Positions 36,042 to 45,356 of a stretch of 64,000 bases of DNA are shown here, piece after piece. The stretch is taken from assembly GCA_903881665.1 (NCBI GenBank), contig CAIRUC010000068.1, positions 1 to 64,000 of the forward strand. Direction: 5' to 3'. A program made the translations under genes and the position numbers. Under the pieces are notes generated by a model, which was not told the origin of the DNA, did no database searches, and saw nothing but the letters and a program-made list of their open reading frames with translations. Within the stretch, counting starts at the first letter, position 1. Every line of letters begins with the position of its first letter. Source of the stretch: an uncultured Bacteroidota bacterium. Its GTDB lineage: Bacteria > Bacteroidota > Bacteroidia > AKYH767-A > OLB10.

Positions 36042-36770
36042 ATGAAAAACGGTATTCAATCAATTGTTGGCTTATTTTCAATAATAACCATTCTATTTTC
36101 AATGAGCTCTTGCTTGAATAAGGTAGAAGGAATTGGGCCGGTAATAAATCAAAATCGCGAAATAAAAAACTTCACTGCTTTAGAGCTTGAAATTCCGTGC
36201 AATGTAACGCTAGTTATTTCTGATGAAGTAAAATGTATTGTTTCATCACAATCGAACATCAACGAAATAATTGATATTAAAAATGATGGCGATCAACTAA
36301 ATATTGAAGCCAAGAAACTTTTTCAAGCAATAAAACCTGTTGAAATTACACTATCTACAGCAGCTATTAAAGAAATACGTATTGATGGTTCTGGGGATAT
36401 TAAAGTAATTAACACCATCAAGAGTGATGAACTTCAAGCAAACGTAAATGGATCGGGGAACATTGAAATGCCGATAGATGTTGATCAAATTAAATCGAAA
36501 ATAAACGGCTCGGGCGATATTATTATTACAGGAAAAGCTAACTACCACAAAATACAAATCAACGGATCGGGATCAGTTTTAGCGTTCGGATTAGATGCAG
36601 ATAAATGTCGGATAAAAATGAATGGCTCCGGCGAAGTTGAACAAACATGTGGAAGTAAACTAGAGATAAATATGGTTGGTAGCGGCACTGTTAAATACAA
36701 AGGAGTGCCTGCCATAAAATCCACTATTACTGGCAGTGGAGAAGTACGAAACGAAAATAATTTTAAGTAA
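36042..36770 (+). CDS. GIN-domain (DUF2807) lipoprotein
   Basis: The 242-residue protein has a lipoprotein signal (IITILFSMSSCLNK; the Cys is the likely lipidation site). A DUF2807/GIN domain follows, built of repeated short units with a Gly-Ser-Gly turn (IDGSGDIKV, VNGSGNIEM, INGSGDIII, INGSGSVLA, MNGSGEVEQ, MVGSGTVKY, ITGSGEVRN). This predicts a right-handed beta-helix. Such proteins are cell-surface or periplasmic in Bacteroidota; their ligand is not settled. Start is ATG 36042. The next gene, a glycosyltransferase, follows 2 bases after the stop. Confidence 0.85.
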   Translation: MKNGIQSIVGLFSIITILFSMSSCLNKVEGIGPVINQNREIKNFTALELEIPCNVTLVISDEVKCIVSSQSNINEIIDIKNDGDQLNIEAKKLFQAIKPVEITLSTAAIKEIRIDGSGDIKVINTIKSDELQANVNGSGNIEMPIDVDQIKSKINGSGDIIITGKANYHKIQINGSGSVLAFGLDADKCRIKMNGSGEVEQTCGSKLEINMVGSGTVKYKGVPAIKSTITGSGEVRNENNFK

Positions 36771-36772
36771 AC

Positions 36773-37939
36773 GTGAAATTACTATTTCTTACATCTAGGT
36801 TTCCATTCCCTTTAGAAAAAGGGGATAAACTACGTGCTTATTATTTAATCAAAGCGCTTAGTAAGCATTTCGATATTTATTTGTTTACCATCAACGAAAC
36901 AGAAGTTTCAAAAGAAGCTATTGACAAATTACTTCCTTACTGTAAAGCCATCGAAATTGGAATTGTAAATAAAACGGCTTCCATTTTATCGATTGCAAAA
37001 AATGTTTTTAACAAGAACATACCTTTTCAAGTTTCCTATTTTTATAGTAACCGTGTGTTAAAATTGCTTAAAGATTTTAATGAAAAACATGAGCCAGAAT
37101 CCATATTTTGTCATTTGATACGAATGAGTGAATATGCAAAACAATTAAATATTGAAAGAAGTGTATTAGACTACATGGATACATTTTCGAAAGGAATGGA
37201 GCGTCGCGCAGATAAATCAAATATTATTATGCGCATCCCTATTAAAATTGAACAGGCGCGATTAAAACGATACGAGGAAAGTATATTTGACAAATTTCGG
37301 CACAAAATAATTATATCAAAACAAGACCGAGATTGGATTCCTCATTCTAAAAACAAAACTATAGAAATCGTAGCCAATGGAGTAGATACAGAATATTATC
37401 AAGCCTCTGAATCGAGCAAAAAATATGACTTATTATTTGTTGGCAATATGTCGTACCCTCCCAACATACTTGCAGTACATTACGCTGCTCGTAAAATAAT
37501 GCCCATTTTTAAAGCTGCAGGAAAGAGTACAAACTTACTTATAGCAGGAGCTTCGCCAACAGCAGAAACGATGTCGCTAGCCACCAACAATATACACATT
37601 AGTGGTTGGGTTGATGATATTAGGACCGTATTTAACGAATCGAAGATCATGATTGCGCCAATGTTGATTAGCATAGGATTGCAAAATAAAATCTTACAAG
37701 GAATGGCGATGGGTATCCCATGTGTAGTATCTAGCTTTGCCAATAATGCACTAGGTGCAACCCCTGAATTAGAAGTACTAATAGCAGATACTCCTCAGCA
37801 ATATTACAGCCAAATTGAACGACTTTTAAACGACGCTTCCTTGCGGTTACGCATTACCGAAAGTGCTAGAAAATTTGTGATTAAAAATTTCAACTGGGAC
37901 GATAATACAGACAAGATTTATCGAATGATTTTATCCTAA
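36773..37939 (+). CDS. Family 4-type glycosyltransferase (TIGR03087-like)
   Basis: The 388-residue protein has a GT-B fold. Its N-terminus is MKLLFLTSRFPFPLEKGDKLRAYYLIKAL, and its C-terminal domain contains LLFVGNMSYPPNILAV, HISGWVDDIRTVFNESKIMIAPMLISIGLQNKILQGMAMGIP (a GT4-type donor site) and ARKFVIKNFNWDD. It probably adds a sugar to a surface glycan or lipid in the cytoplasm. The start is a GTG at 36773, 2 bases after the GIN-domain gene, so the pair is one transcript. Its stop overlaps the converging PAP2-like gene by 9 bases. Confidence 0.85.
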   Translation: MKLLFLTSRFPFPLEKGDKLRAYYLIKALSKHFDIYLFTINETEVSKEAIDKLLPYCKAIEIGIVNKTASILSIAKNVFNKNIPFQVSYFYSNRVLKLLKDFNEKHEPESIFCHLIRMSEYAKQLNIERSVLDYMDTFSKGMERRADKSNIIMRIPIKIEQARLKRYEESIFDKFRHKIIISKQDRDWIPHSKNKTIEIVANGVDTEYYQASESSKKYDLLFVGNMSYPPNILAVHYAARKIMPIFKAAGKSTNLLIAGASPTAETMSLATNNIHISGWVDDIRTVFNESKIMIAPMLISIGLQNKILQGMAMGIPCVVSSFANNALGATPELEVLIADTPQQYYSQIERLLNDASLRLRITESARKFVIKNFNWDDNTDKIYRMILS

Positions 37940-38518
37940 CCATCCGAATAAAATTCCCGCTGCTAATCCTGCAATAATTTCTGGTAAAGTATGTCGCTTT
38001 AAAACCAATCGCGACCAAGCAACCACAAGCGAAAAAAACAACATAGCAAAGCCTACGAACGGATTGATATTAACTATCATCATACAAATAAACATTGAAC
38101 TTGCAGCATGAAGAGATGCTTTTAACTTCAGGTTTATTACCGTTATTACCAACAACATTAAAAAGAAAAACAGTACGCCATGCGTAATCGCATAGGGGAA
38201 ATTATACATATACATTACAAACCACATGATCGCTACTAACACAAGCAAATAAGGGAATAAACTAGCCCTTTGCTTTCGATCACTAACATCAAAATTAGTA
38301 ATAAACCCCTTTTTAGCTTGCCAATAATTGTTGACCGAAACAGGAATAATAACGATTAAAAAAATTAAAGCAAATGCGGAAAGGGTTGTTTTAACATCGT
38401 AAAACAAATAACCATACACCAAAATGAAAACAGAAATTGTTATCAAAGGGTGGCCAATAACAGAAATTCCGTAAGCAACTTTTTCTTTTCTGTTATGTAA
38501 ATCAGCTTTGAAATTCAT
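37931..38518 (-). CDS. PAP2-like membrane protein
   Basis: The 195-residue protein has about six membrane helices. The motif SRLVLKRHTLPEII near the C-terminus resembles motif 3 of PAP2 lipid phosphatases (SRxxxxxHxxxD, here ending in E), and SLHAASS may be motif 2. Motif 1 is not clear. It could be a lipid phosphatase or an inactive relative. Start is ATG 38518, directly after the stop of the hybrid kinase gene, so it is the last gene of the kinase/response-regulator operon or is read through from it. Confidence 0.65.
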   Translation of the reverse strand: MNFKADLHNRKEKVAYGISVIGHPLITISVFILVYGYLFYDVKTTLSAFALIFLIVIIPVSVNNYWQAKKGFITNFDVSDRKQRASLFPYLLVLVAIMWFVMYMYNFPYAITHGVLFFFLMLLVITVINLKLKASLHAASSMFICMMIVNINPFVGFAMLFFSLVVAWSRLVLKRHTLPEIIAGLAAGILFGWLG

Positions 38519-38519
38519 T

Positions 38520-41500
38520 TTAAGTTGTGCTTTCTTTTTCGAGATTTTCAAGCTCCACTTTAAACCCAGCAATTACAGCATCAAGCACCTGGCTAATACG
38601 TGCAACATCTGATTTCAACTGATCAGGACTTCTTTTTTTATCACGATAATTTTCAATGTTTCTTACAATCTCTTTCAATGAAACAATTCCTGCTCCATCA
38701 ATAGTAGGTTTAATTTTGTGAGCAAGATTTGCTATTGCATCCATTTCTCCCTTCTCGAAATGTTCATTCATTCGCATAACGATTGGAGGAATTGTTTCAA
38801 TAAATATACTCAACATCCGTTTCAAGAAATCAACATTATCGCGTGCATCACGTGTTAAAAAAGAAAGATTATACAAACTGTCTCCAACTGGCACTGGGCG
38901 CTTTCTAATTGGAAATCTTTTTTTAATTGGCATCGTAAAATTCGATTTTCCTGCAAAAAGATTAATAATTTTTTTATATAAACTTTCTTCCTTAAATGGC
39001 TTCACAAGAAAATCGTTCATACCTGCAGTCATAAACTGTCGCTGGGCCTGCTTAGTTGTATTCGCCGTTAAAGCAACGATAGGAACTTTAGCTTTCGTTT
39101 TATCTTGAGAAGCTCTTATTAAATAAGTAGCCTCCACTCCATCTACTTCCGGCATCTGAATATCCATCAAGATAAGATCATAATGACGCTTATTGAACAA
39201 CTCAACGGCCTCGCGGCCATTCGAAGCGACATCAACATTTAACCCCCAATCTTGTAGCATCGCCTCAACAATAAATTGATTAACGCGATTATCTTCAGCA
39301 AGCAATACACGTAAAGGGCCTAATTGACTTACAGCAAAAACAGACCTATCATTTGGCTCAATATCAGTTGCAATTGATCTTTGATAAGGAATTGTAAATT
39401 TGAAAACACTTCCTACTCCTAGAGTACTTTCTACCATAATAACACCACCTTGTTTTTCAACAAGATTTTTAGAAATCGCAAGTCCCAAACCAGTGCCACC
39501 TGCAATATTGGCTGTTTCAGGATTCAACTGCGTAAAGCTATCGAAAATCGAATTTTGTTTTTCTAACGGAATACCCAATCCTGTATCCTTAACAGAAAAC
39601 TCAACCCATAAAGTATCTCCCTCTTCTTCTTTAATACGTTGAGAAAGTACTATTTCACCACGAGAAGTAAACTTAACAGCATTGCTCAACAAATTAAGTA
39701 ATATCTGATTCAAACGATAAGGGTCTCCATTAAGACTAGGAATGGCAACCCCTTCATTCAAGTGACGCAATATTAGATCCTTTTCCTCTGCCTTATACAT
39801 ATGAATTTGTATAGCAGTTTCAGCAACTTGAAAAGGATCGAAATTTACTTTTTCAAAGGTTAGTGTGCCAGAATCAATTTTAGCAATATCAAGAATATCA
39901 TTAATAATCACTAACAAATTACCAGCAGTGGTACTTAATAAATCAATATAATTTCGCTGAGTAATGGAGAGCTCTGTTTTTTGCAACAAGCGAGCCATAC
40001 CAAGTACACCATTTAATGGGGTACGAAGTTCATGACCTACATTAGCAAGGAAATATTCTTTTGCACGGACAGAATCTTCCGCCTGATGTTTAGCCGCAAT
40101 TAACTCCGCCTCTTCTTTTTTTCGGTCAGTAATGTCGAGAACAGAACCAAACATAAGTACCGGAACTCCTTTTGAATCTGTTTGTATTCTACCTCTACCA
40201 TTTACAATTTTCAAATTCCCTTTAACAGTTTGAATACGATACTCAACATTAAAGTTTTCATTTGAACTAATAGCTGCTTTAATGACCTCTGAAACATACT
40301 TGCGATCTTCCTCAATAATTGTATTCATTAATTCATTAAACGTAAGAGGTGCGGCATCCAAATCAATATCCCAAATAAGATGTGTACCAATCGACCATTC
40401 GCTTTTACCCGAAGTAATATCCAATTGCCAAGAACCTAAGTTTGCTAATTGCTGCGCTTCGAGTAATCGCTGCTCATTAAGCTTCATCTTTTCATCAGAA
40501 ATTACACGCTCAGAAATATCTGTTAATGTTCCAAATATTTTTTCAAGTTCATTTTTATTATTTTTCTGCAGCTTTGTAATTACCTTAAGCGACTTTACTT
40601 CTCCATCTGGACAAACAATTCGATAGAAAACAGTATATGTATCTTCTCTTTTAGAAAGTGTTTCATTTTTTTGCCGAACAGCCTCCCTATCATCTGGATG
40701 TACTGTTGCCTCAAATTCTTCATAAGTAGGAGCCCCTAACTCGAAAGGGCGTTTCCAAATAAGAAAGCAGCCACGCGACCAATTGACTTGACGAGTCGAC
40801 AATTCAAATTCATAACTGCCAGAATTTGCTAATTCTTGAGCCTCATTCAAACGTTGCTCATTCAATCGGAAGATTTCTTCTGTCTTCTTTTGCTCTGTAA
40901 TATCTATAACGGTACCGAATATCCGAATTACCTTTCCTTTATTATCACAAAAAGGCATTGCTACCGTAATTACCGTTTTTTCACCCGAAGGAACAGCTAT
41001 ACGATAAGTTAAGTTAGCTTTGTCATTAGCATTCTTCAATAAAAAAATAGCATCCATTACCCTTTCCGAATCATCTGGATGAACAAAAGAACCTAATTCA
41101 TCTACACTTGGAGGTCCTAACATTATATCTCTTTCCCAAATCGGATACATCCCTATAGACCAACTAACCGTATTCGTTTCGAAATTAACTTCCCAATCAC
41201 CTGCTTTCGTTAATTCCTGGGCAATTATCACTCGTTGCGCTCCTATTTTAAGCAATTCTTCATTTTTCTTACGATCGGTAATATCTGTGCATATTGCAAG
41301 CACAAGTTTTTCGTTATTGAGACCCAAGAAGGGAACCTTAACGGTTTCGAAATAACTTATTTGCCCATTATTTCTTGTAAACACCTCTTCTATACGAATT
41401 GGGAATCCACTATCAAGTACCTCTTTATCTATTCTGCTGTTATGTAAAATATCCTCTGCATTATTATGAAGAACTTCCTTTGATTGATTAACTAAATCTT

Positions 41501-42020
41501 GCAACGTTAATCCGAAAAGGTTACAAAGCGCCAAATTTGCGAGTACCAATCGTCCGTCATAATCTTTTACAAAAATCAAATGGGGGCTAGAATCAAGTAC
41601 CTGAAAAATAAAATTTCTACTTTCAACTAATTCTTCCTTTACCTTTTGTTGTTCGGTAAAATCAAATCCGTAACCTAAAAAATGGGTGCACTCGCCCGCA
41701 CCATTTCGAAAAGGAAGAACACGTCGAATATGGTATTTAACTTCTCCATCCTTAGAAACTATTTTTTCAAGCAATTCTACTTCCCTATCCTCTTCAATCA
41801 CTTGATTAAAAACAATTATTCGTTGATCTGCGAACTCAGTTGAAAGCCCTTTTAATTTACAATATTCATGATCGGTTTTACCAATAATCCATTTCCTTAG
41901 TTCAGCATCAGCAATTGCTTTCGGATTCACATAAACATAACGATACTGTTTATCGAGCACAACAATTTCGCCAGGTATTTGATCGAGAATTGATTCAAAG
42001 AAACTTTCCTTTTCAGTCAT
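38520..42020 (-). CDS. Hybrid sensor histidine kinase with five PAS domains, REC and HPt
   Basis: The 1166-residue protein has no signal peptide or membrane helix, so it is cytoplasmic. It starts with five PAS domains, about residues 10-125, 135-255, 260-380, 385-510 and 512-640; the last three are alike and look like PAS_3 repeats (WSIGMYPIWER, WSRGCFLIWKR, WSIGTHLIWDI). HisKA follows (GHELRTPLNGVLGMARLL, His near 663), then HATPase (NLLSNAVKF, GTGLGLAIS), a receiver (LMDIQMPEVDG, Asp near 950) and an HPt domain (LAHKIKPTIDGAG, His near 1100). It can run a full phosphorelay. The next gene upstream is its probable partner, a sigma-54-type response regulator. The signal is unknown. Confidence 0.92.
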   Translation of the reverse strand: MTEKESFFESILDQIPGEIVVLDKQYRYVYVNPKAIADAELRKWIIGKTDHEYCKLKGLSTEFADQRIIVFNQVIEEDREVELLEKIVSKDGEVKYHIRRVLPFRNGAGECTHFLGYGFDFTEQQKVKEELVESRNFIFQVLDSSPHLIFVKDYDGRLVLANLALCNLFGLTLQDLVNQSKEVLHNNAEDILHNSRIDKEVLDSGFPIRIEEVFTRNNGQISYFETVKVPFLGLNNEKLVLAICTDITDRKKNEELLKIGAQRVIIAQELTKAGDWEVNFETNTVSWSIGMYPIWERDIMLGPPSVDELGSFVHPDDSERVMDAIFLLKNANDKANLTYRIAVPSGEKTVITVAMPFCDNKGKVIRIFGTVIDITEQKKTEEIFRLNEQRLNEAQELANSGSYEFELSTRQVNWSRGCFLIWKRPFELGAPTYEEFEATVHPDDREAVRQKNETLSKREDTYTVFYRIVCPDGEVKSLKVITKLQKNNKNELEKIFGTLTDISERVISDEKMKLNEQRLLEAQQLANLGSWQLDITSGKSEWSIGTHLIWDIDLDAAPLTFNELMNTIIEEDRKYVSEVIKAAISSNENFNVEYRIQTVKGNLKIVNGRGRIQTDSKGVPVLMFGSVLDITDRKKEEAELIAAKHQAEDSVRAKEYFLANVGHELRTPLNGVLGMARLLQKTELSITQRNYIDLLSTTAGNLLVIINDILDIAKIDSGTLTFEKVNFDPFQVAETAIQIHMYKAEEKDLILRHLNEGVAIPSLNGDPYRLNQILLNLLSNAVKFTSRGEIVLSQRIKEEEGDTLWVEFSVKDTGLGIPLEKQNSIFDSFTQLNPETANIAGGTGLGLAISKNLVEKQGGVIMVESTLGVGSVFKFTIPYQRSIATDIEPNDRSVFAVSQLGPLRVLLAEDNRVNQFIVEAMLQDWGLNVDVASNGREAVELFNKRHYDLILMDIQMPEVDGVEATYLIRASQDKTKAKVPIVALTANTTKQAQRQFMTAGMNDFLVKPFKEESLYKKIINLFAGKSNFTMPIKKRFPIRKRPVPVGDSLYNLSFLTRDARDNVDFLKRMLSIFIETIPPIVMRMNEHFEKGEMDAIANLAHKIKPTIDGAGIVSLKEIVRNIENYRDKKRSPDQLKSDVARISQVLDAVIAGFKVELENLEKESTT

Positions 42021-42036
42021 AATTCATCAGTTAAAA

Positions 42037-43410
42037 TTATAGTTTGCCCTCTTTCAACATTCTATAAATGGTACTCTTTCCAATATTTAATCGTGCAGCC
42101 ACCTCTAAAACATTGTCATCAAAACGATTTAAATAATGCCGAATAATTCTTGCATCATACTCGTCTAACGTAAGATCTTGATCTAATAAATCTGTAGGAG
42201 TTTTTGTAGCCGTAAAAGTGATATCGGCTGGCGTAATTTGATTGCCATCAGCCATTACGGTTGCCAATTCAATAACAGCCTTTAACTCACGCACATTCCC
42301 AGGGAATCGATAAAAAAGTAATTTGTCTTTTGCTTCAGGAGTAAGCGACTTCTTTGGTAATTTATTTTCAACACAAAAGGTATCCAAAAAATGTTTCGCA
42401 AGAATTAATATATCATTTCCACGTTCACAAAGTGGCGGCAATTTAATTGGTAATCCTAGCAATCTATAATACAAATCCTCTCTAAAGTTTCCTTTACTTG
42501 TTTCTTCGGCTATATTCTTATGTGATGCTACAATAATTCGAACATCAACAGGAACAACTTCACTACTTCCCAATCGGGTAATTTCTTTTTCTTGCAATAC
42601 ACGCAATAATTTTGCTTGCATGCTAATATCCATTTCACCTATTTCATCGAGAAACAATGTACCGCCTTTAGCATCCTCAAACTTTCCGCTTCTTCGTGAA
42701 TTAGCACCGGTAAACGCTCCTTTTTCATATCCGAATAATTCGCTTTCAAGTAATTCATGAGGAATTGAAGCAACATTAATAGCAATAAAAGGTGATTTAG
42801 ATCGCGAGGAGTTAAAGTGAATCGCTTTTGCTACTAATTCTTTTCCCGTGCCTGTATCACCCGACAACGAAACTGTAATTTGTGCTTGTGTAGCTTTTCC
42901 AATCAAAAGATGAACTTTACGCATGGCCTCACAATTTCCAATCAACAAATTACTCATATCATAGCGATGTGTCATTTGCTCACGCAATTGATCTACTTCA
43001 TGACGGAGAACAACATTACTTCTAATATTATTTACTGTATTCCACAATCGTTCTTTTGTTTCGTCATCTTTTACAATATAATCGTACGCTCCTTTTTTTA
43101 AAATATCGATAGCCGTAGAAATATTTTCTTGTGCGGAGATCACAACCACCGCCACGTTTGGCAATTCGATTTTCATCCGTTTTAATGCTTCATCGCCATT
43201 CATATCGGGCAATGAATAATCCAGCGTAATTACATCTGGTGCAAGATGAAGATTTGCAATTGCTTCACGCGCATTTTGAAACCTCCGCACTTCATAATCG
43301 GGGTTTAATGATAAATGGTGGACGAGTAATTCGCCATACCACAGATCGTCTTCCACCACAAAAATTTGGAATGGTTTAGTTGCTTGCGCTATTTCTTCTC
43401 GGATTGTCAT
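42037..43410 (-). CDS. Sigma-54-dependent response regulator, NtrC family
   Basis: The 457-residue protein has a receiver domain with the phospho-acceptor Asp near residue 64 (ITLDYSLPDMNG), an AAA+ domain with Walker A GDTGTGKE (about 184-191), the sigma-54 contact motif GAFTGA (about 231-236) and FLDEIGEM, and a C-terminal Fis-type helix-turn-helix (VAARLNIGKSTIYRML). It should activate RpoN-dependent promoters when phosphorylated. It is the first gene of the unit, 16 bases ahead of the hybrid kinase. No clear sigma-54 promoter is seen in the window, so its targets probably lie elsewhere. Confidence 0.94.
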   Translation of the reverse strand: MTIREEIAQATKPFQIFVVEDDLWYGELLVHHLSLNPDYEVRRFQNAREAIANLHLAPDVITLDYSLPDMNGDEALKRMKIELPNVAVVVISAQENISTAIDILKKGAYDYIVKDDETKERLWNTVNNIRSNVVLRHEVDQLREQMTHRYDMSNLLIGNCEAMRKVHLLIGKATQAQITVSLSGDTGTGKELVAKAIHFNSSRSKSPFIAINVASIPHELLESELFGYEKGAFTGANSRRSGKFEDAKGGTLFLDEIGEMDISMQAKLLRVLQEKEITRLGSSEVVPVDVRIIVASHKNIAEETSKGNFREDLYYRLLGLPIKLPPLCERGNDILILAKHFLDTFCVENKLPKKSLTPEAKDKLLFYRFPGNVRELKAVIELATVMADGNQITPADITFTATKTPTDLLDQDLTLDEYDARIIRHYLNRFDDNVLEVAARLNIGKSTIYRMLKEGKL

Positions 43411-43414
43411 CGCT

Positions 43415-43422
43415 CAAATTTA
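43415..43422 (-). promoter_or_regulatory. Promoter -7 element of the response regulator gene (TAAATTTG)
   Basis: It is an exact TAnnTTTG box on the minus strand, 4 bases before the ATG at 43410, which implies a leaderless mRNA. Confidence 0.6.
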
Positions 43423-43441
43423 CAAAATCCCTCATTCCTTT

Positions 43442-43449
43442 TACCTTTG
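43442..43449 (+). promoter_or_regulatory. Promoter -7 element of the MFS gene (TACCTTTG)
   Basis: An exact TAnnTTTG box ends 7 bases before the ATG at 43457. Confidence 0.65.
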
Positions 43450-43456
43450 CAAAAGA

Positions 43457-44677
43457 ATGAGTAAGCCACATGATCCATATAGTTCACTTCGAATTGGTGC
43501 TTTTAGGTACTTTTTAGCAGGTAAATTTCTATTAACACTAGCGGTTCAGATGCAAGCTGTTATTGCCAGTTGGATGATTTATGCCTTTACTAAAGATCCC
43601 TTATCGCTCGGATTGATTGGATTAACAGAAGCCATTCCTGCCCTTTCACTGGCTTTGCCTGGCGGATTATTAGCCGATCGCATTCATCGTAAAAAAATTA
43701 TGGTGATTACCTCTTTTTTAATGTTTTGCGGCGCTCTTGTACTATGTTACTATACGAATCTCGATCATCCTACGTTTATTTGGCCACTATATGCGGTCAT
43801 CTTTCTTGTAGGAATGGCAAGAGGTTTTCACACCCCAGCGCAAGCAGCGTATTGGGCTCAGATTCTTCCCCGTGAAGAATACGTAAATGGTTCGGTATGG
43901 AATAGCAGCTTATGGCAAATAGGTGCAGTAAGTGGGCCTGCAATTGGGGGCTTATGTTATGCTCAAATTGGTGCTTTTTATTCGAGCGTAATTGTTGCTG
44001 TTTTATTATTAATGGTTACCTTTCTTTACACTGCACTGAAACCCACTGCTATTCCGCCAAAAATTGAAGGCGAGTCAATTGCAGAATCCTTAAAAACCGG
44101 CCTCCGATTTTTCTTTCGTCAACCCCTTCTACTCTCAGCTGTTACCCTCGATTTATTCGCCGTTTTATTTGGAGGTGCCGTAGCCTTGCTACCCGCTTTT
44201 GCAGATCAGGTTTTACATACAGGCCCCGAAGGATTAGGCTATCTACGATCTGCGCCCGCATTAGGAGCTGTAATTATGGCTTTAGTAATGGCATTTAAAC
44301 CGCCTCATAGAAATGCAGGATCAAAAATGCTCATTTGTGTTGCTGGATTTGGGGTTTGCATGATAGGTTTTGCACTGTCAACCAGCTTCCTATTTTCATT
44401 TATTTTACTAATGCTCAGCGGAATGTTCGACAATGTAAGTGTAGTCATTAGATCAACAATACTTCAATCCTTTACCCCTAATGAAATGAGAGGTAGAATA
44501 GCCTCGGTAAATAGCATATTTATAGGAAGCAGTAACGAATTAGGGGCATTTGAATCTGGCGTAGCGGCACGACTTCTTGGTCTTACCAATTCAGTAATTT
44601 TCGGAGGTGTTATGACTTTATTTGTTGTCGCCATCACAAACAAAATGGCTCCAGCATTAAAAAAACTAAATCTTTAG
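43457..44677 (+). CDS. MFS transporter (EntS / DHA3-like)
   Basis: The 406-residue protein has about twelve membrane helices and the A-motif loop GGLLADRIHRKKIM between helices 2 and 3. The C-half helix NEMRGRIASVNSIFIG is typical of the EntS / multidrug DHA3 group, which exports siderophores or drugs. Substrate is unknown. It is a single-gene unit divergent from the response regulator, and it converges on a small conserved gene with only 5 bases between the stops. Confidence 0.85.
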   Translation: MSKPHDPYSSLRIGAFRYFLAGKFLLTLAVQMQAVIASWMIYAFTKDPLSLGLIGLTEAIPALSLALPGGLLADRIHRKKIMVITSFLMFCGALVLCYYTNLDHPTFIWPLYAVIFLVGMARGFHTPAQAAYWAQILPREEYVNGSVWNSSLWQIGAVSGPAIGGLCYAQIGAFYSSVIVAVLLLMVTFLYTALKPTAIPPKIEGESIAESLKTGLRFFFRQPLLLSAVTLDLFAVLFGGAVALLPAFADQVLHTGPEGLGYLRSAPALGAVIMALVMAFKPPHRNAGSKMLICVAGFGVCMIGFALSTSFLFSFILLMLSGMFDNVSVVIRSTILQSFTPNEMRGRIASVNSIFIGSSNELGAFESGVAARLLGLTNSVIFGGVMTLFVVAITNKMAPALKKLNL

Positions 44678-44682
44678 AAAGA

Positions 44683-45180
44683 TTAATCGTTAAATAACCC
44701 CCAATTATCAGGGATATCTTTTGCACGATCAAACGTTTTTACCCATGACACAAAAAGCACCCTAAAATCTTCTATCTCCATTCGGAGTAAATCGAGATAT
44801 TGGGGTTCACTCAGGCCTAATATCTTCATTGCTGAAGTTTGATTCAAAAGATTACGAGCAGCAACCTTAATTATAACCGCACTTTCCATTCTAAAGGTAT
44901 AGATATCAGCTCCTTCCGCTGCGGCTATTTTCGGCGCAAGCATAATTGCATCTTCAATTAAAATACGCTTATAATTTGATGACATCTCGTCATCAGGCAA
45001 TGTTTCGATTAATGCCTCAACTAATTTAAAAATTTGCCCCGCCGTTTTCATGAGAGGGAGATTACGAATGCGTTCATCCTCCTGCCTGATTTCTTTCATG
45101 GCTTGCTCATTAGCAGACTCATTTCCCTCGAAATCGGAAGCATCGAACTCATCATCTTCATTATCCCAGCCCAGCATCAT
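44683..45180 (-). CDS. Conserved protein of unknown function (acidic N-terminus)
   Basis: The 165-residue protein starts at ATG 45180 (MMLGWDNEDD; the next ATG at 45177 is also possible). The first 35 residues are very acidic and probably disordered. The rest looks all-helical (GQIFKLVEALIETLPDD, YKRILIEDAIMLAPKIAAA, FRVLFVSWVKTFDR). No signal peptide or membrane helix is seen. I do not recognise the family. It lies divergent from secA, with about 175 bases between the starts. Confidence 0.6.
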   Translation of the reverse strand: MMLGWDNEDDEFDASDFEGNESANEQAMKEIRQEDERIRNLPLMKTAGQIFKLVEALIETLPDDEMSSNYKRILIEDAIMLAPKIAAAEGADIYTFRMESAVIIKVAARNLLNQTSAMKILGLSEPQYLDLLRMEIEDFRVLFVSWVKTFDRAKDIPDNWGLFND

Positions 45181-45327
45181 AATGCGTAGTTTTAATATTA
45201 GGTAATAAGCCAAAAATACGTTCCAAACCAATACGTGTCAAGGGGCAGTCTGACATTTTTTCACACAATCGTTAAAAAGTCTGAAATGGAGTGCTATTTG
45301 ACTAGTGGTCGTCTCATCAATAAATAG

Positions 45328-45335
45328 TACCTTCG
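45328..45335 (+). promoter_or_regulatory. Promoter -7 element of secA (TACCTTCG)
   Basis: It is a TAnnTTCG variant, 21 bases before the ATG at 45357. Confidence 0.55.
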
Positions 45336-45356
45336 CACACTCTTGAATTACCCATT

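Noticed and set aside
42037..43410. Sigma-54 promoter sites as targets of the NtrC-type regulator within the window
   Set aside because: I found no TGGCAC-N5-TTGC match in a sensible upstream position. The few TGGCAC strings I noticed lie inside coding regions without the second half.
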